Part shown: one piece after another, positions 59,359-64,000 of the stretch
How positions within the stretch are numbered: position 1 is the first letter of the stretch
Layout of the letters: the number at the start of each line of letters is the position of its first letter
NCBI GenBank assembly: GCA_934454125.1
Contig: CAKSFA010000002.1
Span: 77,463-141,462 of the forward strand
Direction of reading: 5' to 3'
DNA: 64,000 bases
From: an uncultured Eubacteriales bacterium
GTDB taxonomy: Bacteria; Bacillota; Clostridia; Oscillospirales; Acutalibacteraceae
Notes under the pieces: generated by a model
What the model was told of the DNA's origin: nothing
Databases searched by the model: none
Seen by the model: the letters and a program-made list of their open reading frames with translations, nothing else
Made by a program: the position numbers and the translations under genes

Positions 59359-60624
59359 TTATGCCGTAGTCCAAACATTCTCCAACGTAATCGTACGCTG
59401 ATTTCCATTCCAAACGGCAAAGTTCACCTTAGCTGTTTTGGTTGGGAAATTTACCTTTGCATTGTCAATCACCCATTGGCCATTTACTTTCGTTGCCCAA
59501 AGCTGTTGTCCACCAATATATTTGCCATTTGCATCATAATACATCAAAAAGTTGTCCCCCTGTGTTAGACCGTCCATAGAAGAATTCACAACCAATTGAT
59601 TGTCAACTTTTTGTACCTTCACAAGCTGCTCTGCAACCGCAACATTTGTCTCTTTCGTCTCCAGAATACTGCTCTTTGGGGTATAGCTGCTAAAATGTAC
59701 TCTTGCCATCACGGCATGATGTGTGCTAGCAGTGTTGGCATATTCCCATTCCTGGCCGGTCAGCTCCATGCGATTTGCAATTTTTGCACCGGCGTTGACA
59801 TACATGTTATCGCTAGAATTTGTTTCACCACCCACTGTATAGCTCTTCACACTGCTATCCCAAACAGATTGCCAACCGTTAAATGCAGCCTGCTCGCCAG
59901 AATTAGTGTTAAGGGTGCCCATATAAAGCGTTGCAGTTGCGCCGTTTCTGGCTGCAAATAATTCTACTTGTGTGGTCAAAATATTTGCCTGAGTTGAAGC
60001 AAGCGCTTTGTTTGTGCTCAAATTTGCACTTGCAACAACTACTTTTTCTCCAGTTGACTTAAGTTTCAGCAAAGCCAATGTTGCACCACGTGTCTTCGTC
60101 TCACCAGGCAGCTTACCCTCTATGTTTACATTGCCATTATACAACCAAATCGTTTTGGAACTTATATGCTCAAATTTATCTTTGTTATAATAAATTCGAT
60201 TGGAATCGCTTACCTCTGCATCATTGAAGATTGGTCCACGAAGGCTTGCAGGCTTAAACAAAAAGTTACCTACCGAGCCATAGTTGCTCAAATAGCTTTG
60301 AAAAGTGCGTTGAAAAGTCTCTGTTTCTTCCGTGGTTCCAAAAATATCCGGTGCATATGTATTTACCATATTTGCTTGATGTATTGCGCGAATAAATGCC
60401 TGCTGTGCAGACGGTTTGGCGTTTTCATTGACTACTGCAGATTCAGCCTGTACATTATACATCATTGCCGTAAAAGTCTTCTGATCCTCTGCTCCCGGCA
60501 GCGTTGTCTTCGCTTGTGCTGGGGTAACCAATATGCCCGCCATTACGCTGACAGCAACAAAAAATGCCAGCGTAATAGCTATTGCTTTTTTCATTGCACT
60601 CGATTTTATTACAGTATTTTTCAT
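59359..60624 (-). CDS. Secreted endonuclease/exonuclease/phosphatase-fold protein with altered active site
   Basis: 421 residues. Signal peptide with cleavage after PAQA (about residue 38). The domain from about 45 to 310 has the order of an EEP/DNase I-like enzyme: MMYNVQAE, GTTEETETF, NRIYYNKDKFE, ATLYMGTLNTNS and TASTHHAVMARV. The usual GDFN motif reads GTLN and the usual SDH reads THH, so two metal/catalytic Asp are missing. A C-terminal beta-rich domain (about 330-421) is of unknown type. AAAGGAG site 8 nt before ATG. Alternative: a binding protein derived from the fold. Confidence 0.75.
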   Translation of the reverse strand: MKNTVIKSSAMKKAIAITLAFFVAVSVMAGILVTPAQAKTTLPGAEDQKTFTAMMYNVQAESAVVNENAKPSAQQAFIRAIHQANMVNTYAPDIFGTTEETETFQRTFQSYLSNYGSVGNFLFKPASLRGPIFNDAEVSDSNRIYYNKDKFEHISSKTIWLYNGNVNIEGKLPGETKTRGATLALLKLKSTGEKVVVASANLSTNKALASTQANILTTQVELFAARNGATATLYMGTLNTNSGEQAAFNGWQSVWDSSVKSYTVGGETNSSDNMYVNAGAKIANRMELTGQEWEYANTASTHHAVMARVHFSSYTPKSSILETKETNVAVAEQLVKVQKVDNQLVVNSSMDGLTQGDNFLMYYDANGKYIGGQQLWATKVNGQWVIDNAKVNFPTKTAKVNFAVWNGNQRTITLENVWTTA

Positions 60625-60743
60625 ATGTTCGCTCCTTTTTATATGAATTTATAAAACAATTATTGTGATTTTTCCGTATCTTTATGTGCAAAATACACAT
60701 TATAATGACTGGCAAAACCATGCTTTCCCTCCGGAGTGCTTTG

Positions 60744-60772
60744 ATTGTACCATAATATAGACTTAAAAACAA
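60744..60772 (-). promoter_or_regulatory. Predicted promoter of the EEP-like gene
   Basis: Minus strand TTGTTT - 17 nt - TACAAT, about 120 nt before the ATG. Confidence 0.55.
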
Positions 60773-60808
60773 GATATTTCTGGTTGTGTCTTGTTTTTTG
60801 TGAAGATA

Positions 60809-60842
60809 AAAAAAACAGATACCCGATTGGATACCTGCTTTT
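60809..60842 (-). terminator. Terminator of the ABC exporter operon
   Basis: Minus strand CAGGTATCC - AATC - GGGTATCTG then TTTTTTTT, about 100 nt after the permease stop. Confidence 0.75.
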
Positions 60843-60940
60843 AGCAGTTTTATACAAAGCACCCTTTGTTGCTTTTATTATAACAAATTACATTCAAATT
60901 CACAAGTATATTTTTAGATTTTTTTCCATATTTTGTGCGA

Positions 60941-62533
60941 TTACTGGTTATACTCCACAGTATCCAATAAATTTCGGCAAAGCGCTACCACACCAACCGT
61001 CACTGCAATGCCCCAAGCTAAAAACGGAAGCGGTGCCAAAACAGCCGGTCCTTGCGGATAAAGTGTTCCCAGTAAAATCGTTCCGCCAACGCCTGGTGCA
61101 GACAGCAATGCTACAAACAGCATATACAAAAACATCACAGGCCCGCGGTTGGCAGTTGTCTTACCAAACCATCTCTGAAACAGCAAACTACTTGCAATAT
61201 ATAGCATACCTGCCACACCGTAACCCAATGCTCCCAGCAAAGCATACAACGGATTTGCTCCCAGTGCAGCACATAAAACTGCCATCAACAACACCCCTTC
61301 CACAAACGGGCGCATTATGGTCGTCATTACAGACCAAAGCAGCTTTTGAAATGCACCAGCTGGCAATAAATATATGGTTGTATGCTCCAGCTCATCACTC
61401 CAATCACTGGCCAAGGTAAAGAAAAACTGCATATAACAACACACCAGCGTTCCAATCAATAGCGCCCAATTCGGTGATACCTCTTCCCAATCCGCAATCC
61501 GAAATGCAATGCCAAACACAGCTGCTGCAATTGTTAAAACCATGCTAGGCATACTGATAAACAATCTGCTTTTACGCCGTCCTTGCAGTAAATGTTTATA
61601 GAACAGCACATTTGCTCCCCAGCCTCGCCTGATGCCTGTAGCTGTCACACGGGTCTTTCTGCTTCCAGTTACTTTTCCTGCACGCTTATCACGGCGCACC
61701 TGCTCCATTCGCTCTGTCGATTGCAACACATCTTCATAAAAATCCAAATCTCTCCATAAAAACACTGCAATCGCAGTACCTACCACTGCCGCAAATAACA
61801 CCATATATGTGGTTGCCGCAATATAATTGCCAAATACAAAACCAAACACAGCTCCTTTCAGCCATCCAAACAGTGGCACAAATTCCAAATATGGACTGCT
61901 CAAAGCTGTAACTGCACTCTCCTTTGTTCCGCCTTCTGCAAAAAACACCGCAATATAAACCGCTGCCAACGCCGACACGCACGCAAACAGTATACTCATC
62001 ACCAGCCGAATACGCCGCTGCTGACCATTTGTCAGACTATAAATCATCATCGCCAAAATCTGCATGGTGCAGAGCATCACCGTCACACCCACCGCCAAAA
62101 TTAAGGTCTGGCTGGCACTCATATCAAATACCTGTCCCATTGTCGAGGACTGGCACAGCAATAATACCATCACCACAAAACTTGCCAAAAGCTGCTTGAG
62201 CAAACCATAAAGTAAAATCAATCGGGGTGAAATCGGTGCACAGAATAATAAATATACATCACTCATACGAAAAAAAGTTGCACCAGATTTCAAGCCACAT
62301 AACAGTACGGGCAAACCCACTAACAGCATTACACCTAAGTATCCACCATGTAGCAGCGCCAAATCTGCCTTTGTGCCTTGGGGCATTCCACCGCCAAACA
62401 GCCGCGAGGTCATCGAAGCTCCCACACCCAGCACAATGATGAGATACAACGCCAGTTTTCCAGGGCTACGCACTGCACTTACAATAAAATTTTTAACCTG
62501 CTTCCGGCAAAGATAATACAAACTTTCCATCAT
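60941..62533 (-). CDS. ABC exporter permease (putative ABC_export family)
   Basis: 530 residues with about 12-14 hydrophobic segments in two halves split by a charged cytosolic loop (about 255-300, RMEQVRRDKRAGKVTGSRKTRV). FRMSDVYLLFCAPISPRLILLYGLLKQL matches the putative ABC exporter family found in Clostridia. ATG overlaps the stop of the ATPase gene (ATGA-type, 4 nt), with GGAGGAC upstream. Substrate unknown. Confidence 0.85.
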   Translation of the reverse strand: MMESLYYLCRKQVKNFIVSAVRSPGKLALYLIIVLGVGASMTSRLFGGGMPQGTKADLALLHGGYLGVMLLVGLPVLLCGLKSGATFFRMSDVYLLFCAPISPRLILLYGLLKQLLASFVVMVLLLCQSSTMGQVFDMSASQTLILAVGVTVMLCTMQILAMMIYSLTNGQQRRIRLVMSILFACVSALAAVYIAVFFAEGGTKESAVTALSSPYLEFVPLFGWLKGAVFGFVFGNYIAATTYMVLFAAVVGTAIAVFLWRDLDFYEDVLQSTERMEQVRRDKRAGKVTGSRKTRVTATGIRRGWGANVLFYKHLLQGRRKSRLFISMPSMVLTIAAAVFGIAFRIADWEEVSPNWALLIGTLVCCYMQFFFTLASDWSDELEHTTIYLLPAGAFQKLLWSVMTTIMRPFVEGVLLMAVLCAALGANPLYALLGALGYGVAGMLYIASSLLFQRWFGKTTANRGPVMFLYMLFVALLSAPGVGGTILLGTLYPQGPAVLAPLPFLAWGIAVTVGVVALCRNLLDTVEYNQ

Positions 62534-63237
62534 CCTTGTCCTCCGCGCTCGGTAATCTCAAAGAATAACGCTTCCAAATCTTCACCGCTACGTTCCATTT
62601 CAACACGTTGACGCACCGCAGCAATTTCCCCTCTATACATAATCAGCGCCTTGTCCCAAAGTTCAGCCACACTGTTGATCATATGCGTGCTGATAAGCAC
62701 CGCACAACCGCTTTCCTTTAACTCAACCATCACCGCTTTAAGCTCCTTAATGGCATGCGGATCCAATCCCACAAACGGCTCATCAAACAACACTACCTTC
62801 GGTAACGGCAGCAATGCACAGCAAATACTGAGTTTTTGCTGCATACCTTTTGACAATTCTTTTCCAACTTTGTCTCGCTTATCCACCATTTCAAAGCGCT
62901 CCAACAAACGATCAGCGTACTTCCGCCATTCCGTTACGCGATACGCCCGACCAATAAATTCTAAATGTTCTTCCACTGTTAAATTTTCATATGGTGCAGG
63001 CATTTCTGGTATGTAACCAAAATTACGTTTTGCATCAATACTCTTATTTAAAAAACCGCAAATACGTACTTCTCCCGAAAAACGCAGTAATCCGGCAATA
63101 CATTTAATTGCCGTCGATTTTCCTGCACCATTTGGTCCCAACAAAACTGCAATTTCGCCTGGCTGTACGGTAAAGTTTAGATCTGCATTCGCCGGCACAG
63201 CTTTATAAATTTTTGTTAAATGTACAACCTCTAGCAT
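62530..63237 (-). CDS. ABC transporter ATP-binding protein
   Basis: About 235 residues. Walker A LLGPNGAGKST, Q-loop IPEMPAPYENLT, signature LSKGMQQKLSI, Walker B VVLFDEPFVGLDP, switch His STHM. Drives the permease encoded just downstream. ATG at 63237 follows AAAGGA; the 10 in-frame codons upstream are not needed. Confidence 0.94.
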   Translation of the reverse strand: MLEVVHLTKIYKAVPANADLNFTVQPGEIAVLLGPNGAGKSTAIKCIAGLLRFSGEVRICGFLNKSIDAKRNFGYIPEMPAPYENLTVEEHLEFIGRAYRVTEWRKYADRLLERFEMVDKRDKVGKELSKGMQQKLSICCALLPLPKVVLFDEPFVGLDPHAIKELKAVMVELKESGCAVLISTHMINSVAELWDKALIMYRGEIAAVRQRVEMERSGEDLEALFFEITERGGQG

Positions 63238-63255
63238 CAAAAAATCCTTTCTATC

Positions 63256-63288
63256 AAAAAAAGGCAAATGCCCTTACACACTTGCCTA
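63256..63288 (-). terminator. Terminator-like hairpin before the ABC operon
   Basis: Minus strand AGGCAA - 14 nt - TTGCCT then TTTTTTT, separating the zinc-ribbon gene from the ABC genes. Confidence 0.65.
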
Positions 63289-63298
63289 CCATTCTCAA

Positions 63299-63793
63299 TT
63301 AACGATAGGTATATAATGCTGTATTACCAAACCAAACTAGCAGCATAATCCACATTGCAATCATCAACAAAATAGAAACACCGTATAAACAAATAAATGC
63401 AATTAAGAACTTCTTTACTTTTTTACGATAGATTGACATCTCCGGCACATCAAAGCACACTGCATGAGGATTCTTCTGTCCACAGTTTGGGCAACCTGGC
63501 GTTGCAGCCGTCATAAAAAAACCGCAAGTCGCGCACGCTATCAATCGATTTTTGGCATTATTACGTACACACAAATAAATAATCGCTGGTATCCAGGTGA
63601 AAATACCCGCCAACACACCCCACATTCCAGGGTTGTCATTACCTCTTGCTTTTGCATCATTATAAATCGACAAACCAAGAAAAATGTTGCCCAAAATACC
63701 ACAAATTGCCCCCAGAACAATCGCCACAAGAACAATAATCCCAGCGCCAAATAAGGTTTCCGTTGGTATATTCCCATAGTTGTAAGTATACAT
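63299..63793 (-). CDS. Membrane protein with zinc ribbon, unknown function
   Basis: About 164 residues. Two N-terminal membrane helices, a short cytosolic loop (NDAKARGNDNPGMWG), a third helix, a zinc ribbon CATC ... CPNCG (about 85-105), and a C-terminal helix LIAFICLYGVSILLMIAMWIMLLVWF. Similar small proteins with NDAKARGMN-type loops are common in Clostridia but uncharacterised. GAAGGGA site before the ATG at 63793. Confidence 0.75.
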   Translation of the reverse strand: MYTYNYGNIPTETLFGAGIIVLVAIVLGAICGILGNIFLGLSIYNDAKARGNDNPGMWGVLAGIFTWIPAIIYLCVRNNAKNRLIACATCGFFMTAATPGCPNCGQKNPHAVCFDVPEMSIYRKKVKKFLIAFICLYGVSILLMIAMWIMLLVWFGNTALYTYR

Positions 63794-63879
63794 AATAGAT
63801 TTCCCTTCCAAAAAGTATAGTTTTTATTATTGTAACCGAAAACCATTACTGCGTCAATTCTAACATATATAATTTTACA

Positions 63880-63911
63880 TAAAAAACGCCCGAACGCTGC
63901 ACACGTTCGAG
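63880..63911 (-). terminator. Terminator downstream of the rRNA gene at the right edge
   Basis: Minus strand CTCGAACG - 7 nt - CGTTCGGG then CGTTTTTT. It lies about 80 nt beyond the supposed 23S 3' end, with no 5S gene in between. Confidence 0.75.
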
Positions 63912-63990
63912 TAAATTAATATCACACATATACACTGAAAACTGAATAAAGGAAAAGAGGAGAAAAGAAGGAAGAGGAAGAGGGATTTAT

Positions 63991-64000
63991 GGTCAAGCCC
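63991..64000 (-). rRNA. Probable 3' end of 23S rRNA (cut by window)
   Basis: Minus strand GGGCTTGACC matches the conserved 3' terminus of clostridial 23S rRNA, and a minus-strand terminator follows. Only 10 nt are visible. The top strand GGTCAAGC could also be a 23S 5' end, so orientation is not certain. Confidence 0.45.

Noticed and set aside
59145..63990. Mobile element between the 5S gene and the right-edge rRNA
   Set aside because: No transposase, integrase, inverted terminal repeats or direct repeats were seen; the genes are ordinary chromosomal types.

Overview
The window looks like chromosomal DNA of a Gram-positive Clostridia-type bacterium (Firmicutes, probably an Oscillospiraceae/Ruminococcaceae relative). 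Reasons: strong AGGAGG-type ribosome binding sites with ATG, GTG and TTG starts; TTGACA-17-TATAAT promoters; a class B sortase, VanW and G5/3D wall proteins; a homodimeric glycyl-tRNA synthetase; a MecA-like ClpC adaptor; a YwlE-type arginine phosphatase; and a LexA-type SOS repressor. The top strand is richer in C than G nearly everywhere, most extremely in non-coding tracts. The rRNA and ribosomal-protein genes lie on the minus strand. I infer that minus is the leading strand and that the replication origin lies to the right.

Layout. 1-4.7 kb: the 3' part of a type I CRISPR-Cas operon (cas8-like, cas7, cas3), with no adaptation genes and no array in the window. 5-18.5 kb: RlmD-type rRNA methyltransferase, a lipoprotein beta-carbonic anhydrase, a glycolipid pair (GT4 and PlsC), a D-2-hydroxyacid dehydrogenase, a left-handed beta-helix protein, a pyridoxal-kinase-like protein, an FHA-FtsW/RodA fusion coupled to a class B penicillin-binding protein, thioredoxin, a TfoX-N protein, a lipoprotein, and a HAD phosphatase coupled to an orphan 4Fe-4S domain. 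18.5-34 kb: malic enzyme, HtrA, sortase B, CinA, ThiI with a cysteine desulfurase, an MGDG-synthase-like GT28, VanW, GT2, NadE and citrate synthase.

34.4-35 kb: three tandem tiny genes for double-glycine-leader peptides, the most novel-looking locus. 35-38 kb: MTA/SAH nucleosidase, LexA with its own operator, a candidate small RNA, a small membrane protein, and four tRNA genes (Arg, Tyr, Thr, Pro) embedded in four copies of a repeated terminator element. 38-49.6 kb: GtrA, GlyRS, RsmE, FabG-like SDR, ABM protein, GTP-PEPCK, TsaD-RimI-arginine phosphatase, PolA and Dus.

49.6-64 kb: a 1-kb G-depleted tract with a dispersed palindromic repeat, zinc alcohol dehydrogenase, MecA-like adaptor, ribulose-phosphate epimerase, a G5/3D wall protein, a 0.95-kb AT-rich gap, rplM-rpsI, a TtcA-like thiolase, DAHP synthase, a free-standing 5S rRNA gene, a secreted EEP-fold protein with an altered active site, an ABC exporter, a zinc-ribbon membrane protein, and at the right edge what looks like the 3' end of a 23S rRNA gene.

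Most genes are housekeeping. Accessory or unusual elements are the Cas operon, the GG-peptide cluster, the G-poor intergenic tracts with their repeats, the tRNA/terminator repeats and the separated 5S gene. All functional calls rest on motif recognition in the sequence; no database search was possible.
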